A stretch of DNA of 64,000 nt from Gracilaria domingensis. Taxonomy: Eukaryota; Rhodophyta; Florideophyceae; Gracilariales; Gracilariaceae. This document shows positions 29,495 to 41,218 of this stretch, in pieces. The stretch covers positions 147,056-211,055 of the forward strand of contig VCMS01000059.1 in assembly GCA_022539475.1 (NCBI GenBank), given 5' to 3'. Every line of letters starts with the position of its first letter. Within the stretch, counting starts at the first letter, position 1. The translations under genes were made by a program, and so were the position numbers. Under the pieces are notes generated by a model. That model searched no databases. It was not told where the DNA came from and saw only the letters and a program-made list of their open reading frames with translations.

Positions 29495-30152
29495 ATGATA
29501 GAAATGCTTCAAACTTTCCTCTTTTACTGGCGGAGATTCAAAGATCTCAAGAAGCGGCAGGTAAGCAAGTGTTCTCCTGCACCTGATCTTGGTTTGCTCC
29601 TTCTCTGCGTCAAATAGATTTTAACATTGTGCTCGTGAATTTGGTCGAAACCGGCTGCAGATGTTGCTTCAAGTGGTTAACTTGGGGATGCTTCTTTCTG
29701 CTGCTTTGATCATGTACAAGACATTCATGCTTGTATCCAATTCCGAGAGCCCTATAGTTGTCGTCCTGAGCGGAAGCATGGAGCCCGGTGTTCATCGCGG
29801 TGATCTACTACTTCTGACAAACTACGACAAAACTGATAGGCTAGTATCGGGGGATATTGTAGTGTACAAATTACCGGAGAGACCTGTCCCTATCGTACAT
29901 CGCATAATCAAAATTCACGAAAGTGCAGATCGGAGCATTGACGTTCTCTCGAAAGGTGACAACAACATTCCCGACGACCGTGATCTTTACGGACCATATC
30001 GCAAGTGGCTCACTCGCCCTATGATCGCGGGAAGAGCATTCGCTTTCTTGCCCTACGCTGGGATGCTGACAATTATCATGAATGACTACCCTCAAGTCAA
30101 GTACGTGCTGTTAGCCAGTCTCTCACTCTTTGCTTTGGTTGGGGCCGATTAA
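29495..30152 (+). CDS. SEC11: Signal peptidase complex catalytic subunit SEC11, two exons
   Basis: Exon 1 is 29495-29560 (22 codons ending FKDLKKRQ), intron 29561-29660, exon 2 29661-30152; 185 residues with the stop removed. The spliced N-terminus aligns with the usual ...KRQ-..QVLNFGM start of SEC11. Features: one N-terminal membrane segment (VNLGMLLSAALIMYKTFMLV), then SESPIVVVLSGSMEPGVHRGD with the catalytic Ser, IVHRI with the His that replaces Lys in the ER type, and KGDNNIPDDR with the acidic residues. A C-terminal hydrophobic stretch ends it. It cleaves signal peptides at the ER membrane. It converges on SufE-BolA, with about 150 bp between them. A second in-frame ATG (29504) could also be the start. 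Confidence 0.94.
29561..29660 (+). other. Intron of SEC11 (100 bp, GT-AG)
   Basis: Donor CAG|GTAAGC, acceptor CTGCAG|ATG. Removal restores the conserved N-terminus in frame. Confidence 0.85.
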
Positions 30153-30306
30153 GCCCAAACTTTGTGTGTACCCGTTTCCGCAATGAAGTGCTTCTTCTGA
30201 CCCTTTCCAAGAAAGGATTACAACGACGAAAATGCACCAAGAAGAGAATAATGATCAGCATGAACCGTGGTCATTTCGGCTTTGTCCCTATATGCGAGAA
30301 CCACAA

Positions 30307-31251
30307 TTAAGTTTCTTGAACTTCTTCGGGGGTTTTCGCGTTGATTTGGATTGCGTGAATGTATCCTGCGCTCATCTCATCTGCTAACAAAGTATAAATG
30401 ATCCGATGTCTTTTCACTTGGCTCAAAGACTTAAACGCATCTGAAACGATATAAACGGCGAAATGTGACTCCCCATTGTATCCCTTTGAACCAGCGTGCC
30501 CTGCATGCTGAGCAGAGTCATCACGAACGTGCACGTCAGTGGGCTTCAACGTCTGTAGCTTTTTCATGATCGCTGAATAGACTGGACGATTTGGATCGGG
30601 TGAAACCCCATTTCCTCTCTTTGAGTCTTCCAACGGGATATCTTGTGAGGAGTTCTCGCTTTCTTGTGACAATGCCGCCACGTCTTTCTTAATCTTCGCC
30701 AACATATTGATAAAACCGTTATTCCTACTCGGCGTTAGTGATACTGCGAGGCCAGAAACAGATATAAAAGTGGGACTGACGGCTTGTATTTCGCTTGGGG
30801 TTGCACCATCAAGGCCATTAATGAGCAGCGAAAGGAGTCCTTTGGTTAATTGCGAATCAGAATCGCCTTGCAATCGAATCAATCCCTGATTATCCATAGA
30901 AACTTTAACGTGGACAACGCTAGTACAGCCATGAACTCTGTTTTCATCAACTTTGAGGGATGAGTCCATAGGTGGTAGCTGCTTTGCGAAAAAGAGTAAC
31001 TGCTGGTACCGCAGCTTAGGATCGGGTACCATGGCGAAGGAATTAACATACTTTTGAAGGGCAGGTGGAAGATCCAAAGATTCTCTCTGTGCCACCATCC
31101 TGACCGTCACGTAAGCAGGCCTACCGCACCGAAAGCCTTTCCGTGGCCGGTTGCGGCTGACCGAGGACAATTTAGAATGCTTTGACCAAAGTGACGTCAC
31201 AGGTGCTGACACGAAAGCATGGAGACGAGAGCCTCGTAATATGTTATCCAT
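30307..31251 (-). CDS. SUFE1: SufE-BolA fusion, plastid Fe-S cluster assembly
   Basis: A 314-codon gene. Residues 1-55 are basic and Ser-rich (plastid or dual transit peptide). The SufE domain (about 60-195) has LRYQQLLFFAKQLPPM and VHGCTS with the sulfur-accepting Cys at about residue 109. A linker rich in Ser, Asp and Asn follows. The BolA domain (about 225-305) carries VHVRDDSAQHAGHAG, ESHFAVYIVSDAF and VKRHRIIYTLL. SufE takes persulfide sulfur from the cysteine desulfurase and activates it; the BolA part binds monothiol glutaredoxins. This fusion is typical of Archaeplastida, which supports a photosynthetic host. Confidence 0.94.
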   Translation of the reverse strand: MDNILRGSRLHAFVSAPVTSLWSKHSKLSSVSRNRPRKGFRCGRPAYVTVRMVAQRESLDLPPALQKYVNSFAMVPDPKLRYQQLLFFAKQLPPMDSSLKVDENRVHGCTSVVHVKVSMDNQGLIRLQGDSDSQLTKGLLSLLINGLDGATPSEIQAVSPTFISVSGLAVSLTPSRNNGFINMLAKIKKDVAALSQESENSSQDIPLEDSKRGNGVSPDPNRPVYSAIMKKLQTLKPTDVHVRDDSAQHAGHAGSKGYNGESHFAVYIVSDAFKSLSQVKRHRIIYTLLADEMSAGYIHAIQINAKTPEEVQET

Positions 31252-32075
31252 GTCTGACTAAGTCTGCAAAAGCCAATTCGATGCGAGTAACTCTGGGTTT
31301 GTGATTGATATTCACCTCCACAAAATGCTTCCGCGTGAAAAGAGTAAAGGGGCACGTGTAGAAGCACGGCTACGTTGAAAATGAAGCAGTGAGTTTCTTT
31401 CTATCGTAGGAGGGCGACCGAATGTTTTACGTCTTAACCTTAACCATCCGTCAATTGAGACCCTCCTCGTCCATCTTCAAACCGCCAGGAGCGCGGGACA
31501 ATTCGCCAAAATGTTACTGCGAGAGATCATGCCTGTCACAGGCAGCCTGTGTGGCGCTGGGCATTCATCGTGATGTCCACATGTAGAAAAAGATGCGGTT
31601 TGGCCCAAACCGTTTGGGCCACGTACTCTTCCCTTTCTCATATTTGTTTTTTCTATGAAGAGCTGCATATCTCCCTTGGTCTTTCAGCAGTCCACTGTAC
31701 TCAGTACAGTGTACTGTATGTATTTCGATCTATTTCGTTTTACCTTCTCCAAACAAGAATTCCAGGAATTGGAGTGTCTTTGGACTTCATATCTATACAT
31801 AAAGTAAACATACGTCTCTCTCTCATATCTATAGATACTTATACGCGGGCAATGTACTACACCCGCAGGATCCTTGGAAGGAAACTCTTAAAGAGTTGTA
31901 AGAAAATACTTCCTGTTGTGTATTGGTGAGAAGTGTCACAAGCTGTAAATTTTACCGTTGAATAACGTCGTCTTTTGTCTCTTCTCTCAAGAACAGGTGT
32001 GGCAATCCGTATTCTTGAGTGAATCTCACACGAAGAACATCCACTATATAATGACGAACCCAACGGCAAATCAAG
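31252..32075. other. Intergenic, nothing recognised
   Basis: AT-richer than the surroundings. A GTACTCAGTAC-like palindromic patch lies near 31695-31720. No convincing gene. Confidence 0.4.
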
Positions 32076-34199
32076 CTATGCTGTCCTCATGGTACTCGAT
32101 AGATTTGGTATATGCTTGTTCCGAATGTTTGTATTGGCAAGTATAACATCTCTTAGTCGGACTTGGTGCCTCTCGATTTTCCTCACAATTGGGAGCTTCC
32201 GCATGAAGCTTCCCCAGCGCAAGTTCTCGTAATAAAAACGGTCGCCATCTCGGAGCCTCTCAAACTGAGCAGCCACTACCTTGTGGAAAAATGGTCCCAA
32301 GAGTGACCCAGGCAGAGGCTTCTCTGCCAGACCACCGATAAACGGATCAATTCTAGATGAAGAACTGTACAGGCGAAGGAGTCGAGTTCTGAGTGAATCT
32401 GGAATGTCTCCCAGACCTTGACCGTTATTCTTCAACCCATATGCCTCTCGTGCCGCAGTATAGGATGGCAAAGTGTGATCCCGCCCTCTTTGAATGTTCA
32501 GCGCGGGCAGGTCCAGAATCCCTCTTTTGCCAGGATTGAAAAGGAAATCCCGCACAGAGTCAGTATGTTCTAGATCCACCGCCAAAGCTGGTTGGTCCAT
32601 AGCCCCAAGCAACCAACTTTCAACGTCAAACTCAGAAAACTTATCCGGGTTGAAAAATAAGTCTTGCAGTCGATGACTTCTTCTATTGTTTTCCACGTCG
32701 CGAGTATGGATAATGTCGCGTATCGTTGTATGACCCCAACGAAATGCTGCCGTTGAGAACATAATATCGATGGATGTATCTTCAAATGGGTTATATCCTT
32801 TGTACGGTTTCAACGCTCGGCGTCCCAGCACCAAGGGGAGGTATTCGTTGTACAAAATGTTTTGTATCTCTGCGATAACTATGCGACGTGCTTGTTGGTA
32901 TAGCCATTCATCCGTTTGTCTTACCTTCCTCTCTTGACGCAGGGCCTCAATCAACTCGTCACATACTCTATTGTGTTCTCGAGCAAACAGGGTGTGCATT
33001 GAAGTCAAGACAGCGTTCTCATTAGCTCTGATATCACCCGCAGCGAAAAGCTTTGTGTTCTTATGTTGATTTGCATTCTCGATGATGTACGGCAGAAAAG
33101 CTTTGGAATTCCTTGGCAAGTTCTCTTGACCATCACTGACATCCATTTGAAGCTTTCCATCTTTAAACGCTCTTAACGCCAGCGCACGATCGTTATCAGA
33201 ACCATAGATACCGCTTCCATCGATGAGAGAGGTTATCCTGTTGAATTGCCGTTTCTCCCCACCACTCGGTTTGTATTTCTGGTTGCAGCACTCTCTCGGA
33301 AGCAGTGGAATAGGATCTGAACGCAAGAAGTGCATTCTTCCATTTCCAGCATCACTTGGAGGCATTTCGAAACTACCGTTCTTGAGAGAAGTCTCCCCAG
33401 ATGGTGTGAGAACAATATCGTGGTCAATGAATTGACCGAATATGACAAGCAGGAAGTTGACTTTGTTTGGGGCGAAGTTAGTCTGAGCTACTTTGTTCGA
33501 TCTTGCCTTGCAAAGAGTATTGCTAATAAGCCTTGGATTGGGAAGGCCATCCGATATGCTCATACCAGGGGCCTTCCACGGGCGTTGTTGAAGCGAGTTC
33601 GTTATTCCGGCAGTTAGCCGATGAGGATTGTTGCAAACACCCGTAATTGTCGCGACCGTGCGGCTGCAACGACCTGGACGAAGCACCACTTGTGCATTTT
33701 CTAACATAGTTCTAACAAGAGCTGTAGCATAGATATTCCTGGCTCGATTCAACTTTGTTGAGGTCCGAATGCTCTTCCCCTCAAACGTCATGACCAAGAA
33801 TCTTCTTCTCTGTCGAGTGTGTGTCTGAACCGTAAACTTGGCACCTTTCATCGGCACAGGAAATGTAGCTGCGTCATGGTCAAGAATTTCGAGTTCAATG
33901 TAATCTCGTCTGGGGTTATGTCGAACAAGACGAATTCGGGCCTTATGAGACCTGCCTCTGGTGATCTCGGCTTCATTCTTGCCAACGAGTTCATATCGGC
34001 TTATATAGTTTGCAAACAAGAGCGGTATTCCCTGAGGGAAACGCATGTAGACGTTGGGCATGTTTCCATTTGCAATACGGCGGCGGTAGGTAAACGAATT
34101 CACCAGAAACCCGGGGGTTAGAAGAGCTCCATTTGAGCACGCAGAAAGATAGAGAATGAACGCTGTGCACAAGACAAAGAAGTCCCGTTTTAGCTGCAT
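32076..34199 (-). CDS. Animal-type haem peroxidase (peroxinectin-like), secreted
   Basis: The ORF is open to 34331, but the ATG at 34197-34199 begins a classic signal peptide (MQLKRDFFVLCTAFILYLSA), so I choose it (707 residues). Distal haem site FGQFIDHDI (His about residue 260), SLIDGSGIYGS, catalytic Arg region LFAREHNRV, proximal His FRWGHTTI (about residue 491), LNIQRGRDH near the C-terminus. It belongs to the peroxidase-cyclooxygenase superfamily and would use H2O2 to oxidise halides or phenols, outside the cell or in the secretory route. The ~190 residues before the peroxidase domain are basic and have no recognised domain. No membrane anchor follows. Candidate roles: oxidative defence, cell-wall cross-linking or halogenation; the sequence does not decide. 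Confidence 0.92.
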   Translation of the reverse strand: MQLKRDFFVLCTAFILYLSACSNGALLTPGFLVNSFTYRRRIANGNMPNVYMRFPQGIPLLFANYISRYELVGKNEAEITRGRSHKARIRLVRHNPRRDYIELEILDHDAATFPVPMKGAKFTVQTHTRQRRRFLVMTFEGKSIRTSTKLNRARNIYATALVRTMLENAQVVLRPGRCSRTVATITGVCNNPHRLTAGITNSLQQRPWKAPGMSISDGLPNPRLISNTLCKARSNKVAQTNFAPNKVNFLLVIFGQFIDHDIVLTPSGETSLKNGSFEMPPSDAGNGRMHFLRSDPIPLLPRECCNQKYKPSGGEKRQFNRITSLIDGSGIYGSDNDRALALRAFKDGKLQMDVSDGQENLPRNSKAFLPYIIENANQHKNTKLFAAGDIRANENAVLTSMHTLFAREHNRVCDELIEALRQERKVRQTDEWLYQQARRIVIAEIQNILYNEYLPLVLGRRALKPYKGYNPFEDTSIDIMFSTAAFRWGHTTIRDIIHTRDVENNRRSHRLQDLFFNPDKFSEFDVESWLLGAMDQPALAVDLEHTDSVRDFLFNPGKRGILDLPALNIQRGRDHTLPSYTAAREAYGLKNNGQGLGDIPDSLRTRLLRLYSSSSRIDPFIGGLAEKPLPGSLLGPFFHKVVAAQFERLRDGDRFYYENLRWGSFMRKLPIVRKIERHQVRLRDVILANTNIRNKHIPNLSSTMRTA

Positions 34200-35139
34200 G
34201 TTTGGGGATAAGCAAGATACGCTCGATATTCGTGGAGCAGGGACCGGTAGGTGTTCACAGCTGTGAAGGGCAATCGCGCTACACGAGTTATCCGGGATGT
34301 TATGTTTACTATGTACATTGTATGAAGGCACTAGGTTTGCATTTGATACTAGGGAACATTAATGTATTAAGGCAGAAGTAGTACAGGAATAGGAATAGGA
34401 CGGCAGGTGGTTCTGCACTAGAGAAATATGTACGTAAGAAGGAGTGCATGCACGTCAAAAGTATTGTTTATAGTATAAACAATACTTTGTACCTGCGTTA
34501 AGAGGATGCATTCTGGAAACACGCTGGGGTGAAACAGGTAGGGACGTGGGAGGTTTAGGTGCGGGCTAGTGGCGCCGTGTCGTTTACACATGTTTAGTGC
34601 ACGCTGATACTATCTTACAATTCAATGTGTTGGCTTTGCAACGTTGCCCAAGTTGTTAGTGGATTCGTCGAAGCGAATACCAGCGCACGACGCTTGGATC
34701 ATTTAAAAACAAAGGACGTTGGACGCAGTTTCGACGTATTTTATGAAGTGATCGCAGGGTTTGATGGGTTAATGCAAGGTTAAAGGAGGGCTAACATGTT
34801 AGCAGTCAAGGCAATGCTAAATGTGCGGAGCGCTCGCAGAGAAGCGCGGTAGTGGAGGTACTGCAGCTGAACTGTACAATGTTGGTTGCTTTGAAGCAAT
34901 TGAGTGCAAGGGTTGGATTGATCGGACACTGCTGCCGGTATGAGTATGGGGCAGTGCTAAGAACTGAATTGTTAGAAGGGTGGTGAGAAATGATGACGAC
35001 GTGTCTCTTGTGTGTTTCGCAGGGGATGCGAAAGAGCCAAAGCGAACAATGGAAGATGTGTTTTTCTTTTCTTGTCGCGGTGAGCTGCCAAGGGCGTCGA
35101 CGGCGAACGCAAGGCAGGGCGGTGGCAGGTGTGGGTTGT
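34200..35139. other. Intergenic, nothing recognised
   Basis: Upstream of the peroxidase. A TATTGTTTATAGTATAAACAATA palindrome lies near 34461-34485. No gene seen. Confidence 0.4.
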
Positions 35140-35795
35140 GTCAGGCGGCACGACTGAGAGATATTGGTAAGGTAAGCGGGAGCGTTTTAGCGGCGGCAAC
35201 GCACGCGTTTGCGAGATATATCAGATACGCGTGTGGGTCGCCAGCCGGAGTATGATAGATGAATGATTCAGAAGGGCTACAAGGAGGGTATGTATGGTGC
35301 AAGATTGCGGGGGGCGTGAAGGATGGAGAGCGGTTGGACATAATGTTTCTCAACAAGGCGGGAACCACGACACGCGCGCTAATTGGCTCCATCACGCGGC
35401 GGAGATGGGCGCTAGGCGCAAAGCGGCGATGAGACGTTTGCTCGCCACTGCGGCTAGCGGGGGGGGTATAGCCGGCCATGCGGCGCGGCGCGCGGCGGCG
35501 GCGGTGAAAGGCATGGCGGGCCGCAGCGCTGGCGCGAAGACGCTGGCGCGAAGCCAGCGAGCGCGTGATCATTGCGGAAAGGTCAGCAGCTTCGGCGCTT
35601 GCTCCGGTGTCGCGCGCCACGCGTGCCGGCGCGTACGCGCCGCGCCAAAAAAAGCGGCACGAAAACGCGCCGCACGCGGCGCGCCCAATCACGTTCACCG
35701 CGCGCGCTGACAGCGCCGCGCTGACAGCGCGCGCCTGGGTGGACGGCCGTCGCGCGACACGTCACGTGGCGCGAGCTGCGGCGCGCCGCGCGCGC

Positions 35796-35844
<49 letters not shown>

Positions 35845-36451
35845 CGTCGTGCTCGCCCGCGGCCGCGGCGGGGAAGAAGACGGCGGCGGCGCGCCGCTTC
35901 CCGCACGTTACGAAGGCGCGCCGCCCAACGCGCGGCGCCGCGGCCAGTGCGGGCCCGAACAGTCGCGCCCGCGCGCGCCGCCGCTTACAACAGCCATCCG
36001 CATGCGCCATGCGCGCCGCGCGCCCGCACGGCTGCCGCATGCAAAAAAGTTACCGTTCGCTTTTGTGCACCGATGCGCCGCACCGGTGCCAGCCGACCCC
36101 CCCCCCCTCCCAGCGCTCGCCGCGCCAAACTGCAGTGCGTTGCGGCGCAATCGCGCGCCACCCCCCCCCAACGCGCTGCGCCAGCCCCCCCCCCCAAAAC
36201 CTCGCTAGCCTTCCTAGCGCCTTACGAAGGTACATAGCTTTCATACGCACGCGCGCCACCCACGTCCTGCCTGCGCCGCGCGACGTGCCCTGTTCACGTC
36301 CATCTCCTCGTCTCGCTCCCCGCCCTGCTTCATCGCCTCGCTTGAGACCTTCGCCTCCCCCCTTCCCCCCGCTCCCCTCCCCCCCCGCTCCCCTCCCCCC
36401 CTCGCGTAACTCGCCTAGTTGCGCCCCTCCCTTCCACCGCCCGTCAACACC
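35140..36451. other. Very GC-rich region upstream of the kinase gene
   Basis: From about 35390 the base composition jumps to GCGC- and CGCC-rich sequence. There is a GCC/CGC microsatellite, CpG-dense blocks and poly-C runs of 8-9. Many long ORFs open here in several frames only because stop codons are rare. It probably includes the kinase promoter and 5' UTR. Confidence 0.7.
35798..35849. repeat. (GCC)n microsatellite, about 15 units
   Basis: An unbroken GCC run followed by three GTC/TCG units. Confidence 0.95.
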
Positions 36452-39400
36452 ATGCATGCTGTACATCGAGCTTCTCTCGCTACAGTGCCGCCCGAGCTTC
36501 CGCCGCTCATGCCGCCGCATCCCACCCAGGGCGGTCCGCCTTCTTCCGCTGCGCACGCGCCTTCTTCCGCCGCTCGCGCTTCCAATGCTGTCCATAACGC
36601 CGATCCAAATGCCGCTTCCGACCCGCCGCACCAATCAGGCCAGGAGTCTTACACCACCGCCAAGACCAAACCGAACGATGATATCCTCAAGAACTTGAAG
36701 TTGCATCCCATTCCGGGAGCCCTCTACGGACCTCCTGAAGGCGCCCTCCCGAATACCTATGTGGGCAGCTATACCGTGTACGGACTTATTGGCGAAGGTG
36801 CATTTGGAAAGTAAGTGTGCCCCCGCATTCTAGACAGCTCCCCTATCATTGCCGTTCTCGGGTTCCTTCGCGTGCTAACCTCGTTTGTTCCTCGCCCTCT
36901 CCCTCTCGTGTCTCACTCAGGGTAAAAGTGGCTGTACACAAGCCCACAGGCATGCGCGTTGCAATCAAGATTATGGAGAAGAGCGAAATCCGCGCTCACG
37001 AACTCGCTCATCAAGTGCGCCGCGAAATCTATATTATGCGCAGCTTGAAGCATCGTCACATCGTCAGAATGTTTGAAGTGCTCACCTCCGACAAGAGATT
37101 GTACATTGTCATGGAGCTTGTCAACGGTGGCGAATTATTCGAGCGCATCGCCAAAGGTCGTCTGGATGAAAATATTGCCCGCCATTACTTTCAACAACTT
37201 GTGGATGGTGTTCACTTTTGCCACAAGAAGGGCATTGTTCATCGCGACCTCAAGCCAGAGAACCTTCTCGTCGACGAGAGTGGCAATATTAAGATTACCG
37301 ACTTCGGTTTCTCCTCCATGAAGGGTATGGATGTGCACACAGGCCTGCTGCATACCCAGTGCGGAACGCCTGACTACTGCGCCCCAGAGATCATTGACAT
37401 TGCACAGGAAGGCTACACTGGATCCAAGGTTGACGCGTGGTCATGCGGTATTATTTTGTACGCTCTACTTTGCGGTCGTCTTCCTTTCTTGGAGCAAGAC
37501 ACTGAGAAGCTTTACGATTTGATTCTTGCTTGCAAGGTCAAGTATCCGTCTTACATTTCTCGAAACGCCCGCGACCTGCTCGAAAATCTGCTCATTCGAG
37601 ATCCCAACAAGCGTTTTGACCTTCCTGACGTGAAACGTCATCCCTGGTTTTTGGTCGACTACGATGGCGATGATGCCCGATTTTTGAAGAAGACTCCATT
37701 TTTCAGAAGGTCTAGGAAGGACACATCCACCTCTAGGTCCACGTCGCCACTTACGAGTGCAACTGGTACAGATTCCTCTGGAGGACCTTCTACGAGTAAC
37801 ACCGCCCCCACTACCAGTGCCTCAAGATACTCATCGGGCTCCGACAGTCGAGATATTGCTGGTAGTCAGTCACGAACCGAGCCGCTGACCTCTAATGAGA
37901 GAAGAAGGGCACAAGGCTCTCCTATGCATTTGGTGGACGCTGGCAACCCCCGAAACATTTATTCACAGAGTCGACCGCCATCTGGGTCAACTAGATATAG
38001 AGACGAGCAGCCTTACGGGCCGCCCTCTCCATCGCCGCTCTCATCGCTACACGAACAAATGCGAGCACCAACTCCTCCGAGTCAGGAGGTCTTCACCAGA
38101 GTACACGACCGACCAGTCACTCCCGCTAGGCGGCAAGCACCGGCTTCGACTGCTGCCGCGTTCAAGGCTGCAGCTGCTGCAGCTGCTAGGTATGCCCCTG
38201 AAAATATGCCACAGTCACCCAATCTAGGAGGCGGCAAGACATATCATTCGCATTCTCCCAGCCGAAGATCTCCGGCATCTGGTTCACTGACCCCAATTGT
38301 GCCTACCGACGCTGCCAATTCGCATCAACAGCCATTGGCTGGCTCCTATTTGCTGAACAGAGCAGCCCCTACTGCTTATCCGGGTTCAGAAATGCCACCT
38401 CGTCGCATAGAAGAAGGGTCCACAAGTGAAGAGGATAGCGTCGAGGATTATGAAGAAAAACCTGCTCTTCCCTTGGAGATGCCTCTCGACCCCCGTCAGG
38501 CGTTGTATGGAAAGAATAGTGATCGTCATCATTTACCGGCATTGCCTCAGCACGTAGCAGCTCGCCAGAGATCCGAACTCGTGGGCGCAACGAGGCAGAG
38601 TCCAATTCCGGCGTTTGCTAATCCTCTTGAGAACGGTAGCTCTTCGCTGTCTGCTCTCCCACGGCCCCATAGGTATGGACGGGAGCCTCCAAACCATGGT
38701 AGTTTGAACGATCCGAGGCCTCCCCGAGCGGCCCGGACTCCAGATGTACCTTCATCTCCCTCGATTGTATATTCTCCGTCAACCGTGAGTGGTCCGTCGT
38801 CTTTCGACCGTTTTCGTTCGGTTTCTCCGGGCTTTGGGAACATCAGACCTGGTGCGCCGAATGAAGGGGTACCAACCAGTCCTGATTTGCTTCGTGGAGG
38901 TCTTGGTGGCGGAAGTGCAGCATGGTATTCTGCCGGACGCTCCACACCAAACGGATATTCCGCCCCAAGAGAGGAATCCAGCGCTCCGTCTTTGAGTGCA
39001 AAGTCTCTCCAAGCTGAGATTATTCTTCGACATCATTGGGGAATGCTCACGAAGTGGAGAGGGTCATCAGAACCTGTGCCCAGAGAATTGGCCATGGAAC
39101 TTCGAAAGGACATGATGCTGACAGTTGAGGAACTGAAGCAAGTAACGAATTTGGAAGACAGAGCTAACCTATTTAGCAGTTTTCTGCACATGTTCGAGCA
39201 GTTAGCCTTGGGCGAAGCACTGCCTCAAAGTGGCGACAGTCGTCGACTTCATGCTGAGGGAGATGGGGAAGGGCGAGATGAAGGGCACACGAATATGGGA
39301 GATGGTCGTGTTGGAAACATTCGTCTGGCAGCTACTGATATATCTAGCGAAGAAGAGCCAATGTCATGGAGCCCGGTAGTGGTGGAGGCAAGTGGACCGC

Positions 39401-40614
39401 GTGGTAGTGACATTATGCGCCGTCGTGAGATGTCAGATTTGCTTAACCAATGGATTCACCGCACTGACTACTACACTTCTGGTGGGGCAGAAAATCTAGA
39501 AGGCGAAGATGGGAACCTGGGTTATGACCTGTCCGATTTACAACGAATGATGCGAGATCATCACAGTGGACGAGACGAATCAAATCTTGCGGACGAAATG
39601 CTCCGCATGATGAGCAACGCGGAGGACAATGCAGCATTCGTTCCCCCATATGGATCAGGAAATGGCCCCACTTCTTCGACTTCGAATTCTGCTACTCATA
39701 CCCAGCGACATGGTGATCAATACAACTGGAGGTATGGTGGGAGCGGGGCGACTGCGAACTGGAACAGCCAAAGCAATGGAAGAGCTGCGGGTACGGGGGC
39801 CATTCGAAATATATCGAACAATTCCTCTCTTCCCCCAGAATATGTACCTGGTAGGTTCAGGGAATCCAGCACCAATGTTTCCAGAAGGGGGCGCAGCAAC
39901 AACGAATATGCGAATCAGGGTTCCGTTGTGAATGGCAACGAGGGTTTGCGAAGGAACGTAGGAGTGGAACATTTTGACGGCCCCGGTGGAGATGACGGCT
40001 CACATGAGATATCCGGAGGCGGTGGCAGATCAAGTCTTGACCACAGAAAACGAAAGAGTAATATGGCGAATTCGATGGGCATGCATGACGTGGAATACTA
40101 CACCTCTGATCGCCGGAACGGCATGGCCCACAAACTATTAGGTGTCCTTCACAACATGAAGGCGAAGAACCACCGATTAGGGGAGCACCATGCGCAATTC
40201 CGCTCACCGTTACCAACCGATGCTATAATAAGAATACTAGCAACGGTTTTAAGAAACATGGGAGCTGATGTGAAAGTGAACAAAGATACAAGGAAGAAGA
40301 TCAAATGTGAGAAATCCATGGGTGGGTGGAAGCTTCACGCAGGTATAGAGGTTATCGAGTCTGAGGACGGTCTTCGCACTGTGGCGTTCAGACGTTCCAA
40401 GGCGGACCGAGGCAAAACGGATACCGAATCCTTCCATAGATTTTACCAGCAAGTTCGCTTGGATTTTGTACACGAAGCAGGGATTCAGTTTCCATCGAGC
40501 AGACTTCAAACGTCAAGCACTGCCAGGCGAAAGCGTGGTAAGATGGTAGATCGGGAACGTAGTGCTCAGCACCCAGACCCTGTCCCCAGCGGTTCTAACA
40601 AGAATACGGGATGA
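36452..40614 (+). CDS. Large SNF1/AMPK-type Ser/Thr kinase with KA1-like tail, two exons
   Basis: Exons 36452-36810 and 36921-40614 encode 1,350 residues. The N-terminal ~100 residues are Pro/Ala/Ser-rich. The kinase domain (about 105-365) has LIGEGAFGKV, VAIKIMEK (ATP Lys), HRDLKPENLL (catalytic loop), DFGFSS and a T-loop QCGTPDYCAPE with the LKB1-type Thr just before Cys-Gly. A Ser/Pro/Gly-rich linker of ~750 residues follows, with a helical block in the middle (LRHHWGMLTKWRG, ELRKDMMLTVEELKQVT). The end (about 1215-1315) resembles the KA1/AMPK C-terminal domain (ILATVLRNMGADVKV, WKLHAGIEVIES, FYQQVRLDFV). Such kinases sense energy or stress. The linker is far longer than in plant SnRK1 or animal AMPK alpha, so orthology is open. 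Confidence 0.92.
36811..36920 (+). other. Intron of the SNF1-type kinase (110 bp, GT-AG)
   Basis: Donor GGAAA|GTAAGT inside the glycine-rich loop, acceptor TCACTCAG|GGTAAAA. Splicing gives the expected GEGAFGKVKVA. Confidence 0.93.
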
Positions 40615-41213
40615 GCTGAGCATTGATGAATATCGCGATTTCGTTTTTGAGTTTTGTTTGCATGGATTGTTCTTTCGAGTTCGTCGGAAGTCACCTTTAC
40701 AGGTTCACCTCACAGTTTATTGGCTGCTTCATTTTGGCAATGTTCAGGGTCGGTGTGGAGAAGCGTGCGTTTTGCGGCGCTGCACCTTTTTTGTACGGCG
40801 GTCGTTTACTTATGTGTAAAAGAAATTGTGAATTGTATGTTAGTTAAACCAAGATCGTTCTAGCATCTACGGCTCCGATACGGGCCTTCTTCAAAGAGCA
40901 GACCTGTTCCTTAAGGTCATGAACTGTAGTGGGCATTCTGGAGTTCAAATCCACTCTTGAAAGAGTGGCACTCCCTGCTACTAGAGCATGTCTAGAGAGT
41001 CTGGCTGCCGGACGAATGTTCCCTTTAGATGTCCCTCTGTTCATAAGCGCACAATTAGGCTTTCCCCAGGAAATCCTGACTTAAAGCGGAACCTTTTCCT
41101 GGAAGAAGAGCCGTTCCCTCAAAAAGCCTTCCAGGCCAATATCTTTTGATATTGCCCTTTAAAGGTCTGCTTCGTTCGTACAATATCTTTTGAGGATATT
41201 TGTTCACTCTACC
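40615..41213. other. Kinase 3' region and possible LINE debris
   Basis: 40615-40850 is the likely 3' UTR. 40850-41213 borders the copia insertion and probably belongs to the same LINE remnant as 45800-46110, but the homology is too weak to call a frame. Confidence 0.4.
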
Positions 41214-41218
41214 GACAA

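Noticed and set aside
35565-36698. 377-codon Pro/Arg/Ala-rich ORF in the GC island
   Set aside because: Open only because stop codons are rare at this GC content; several frames on both strands are open at the same place.
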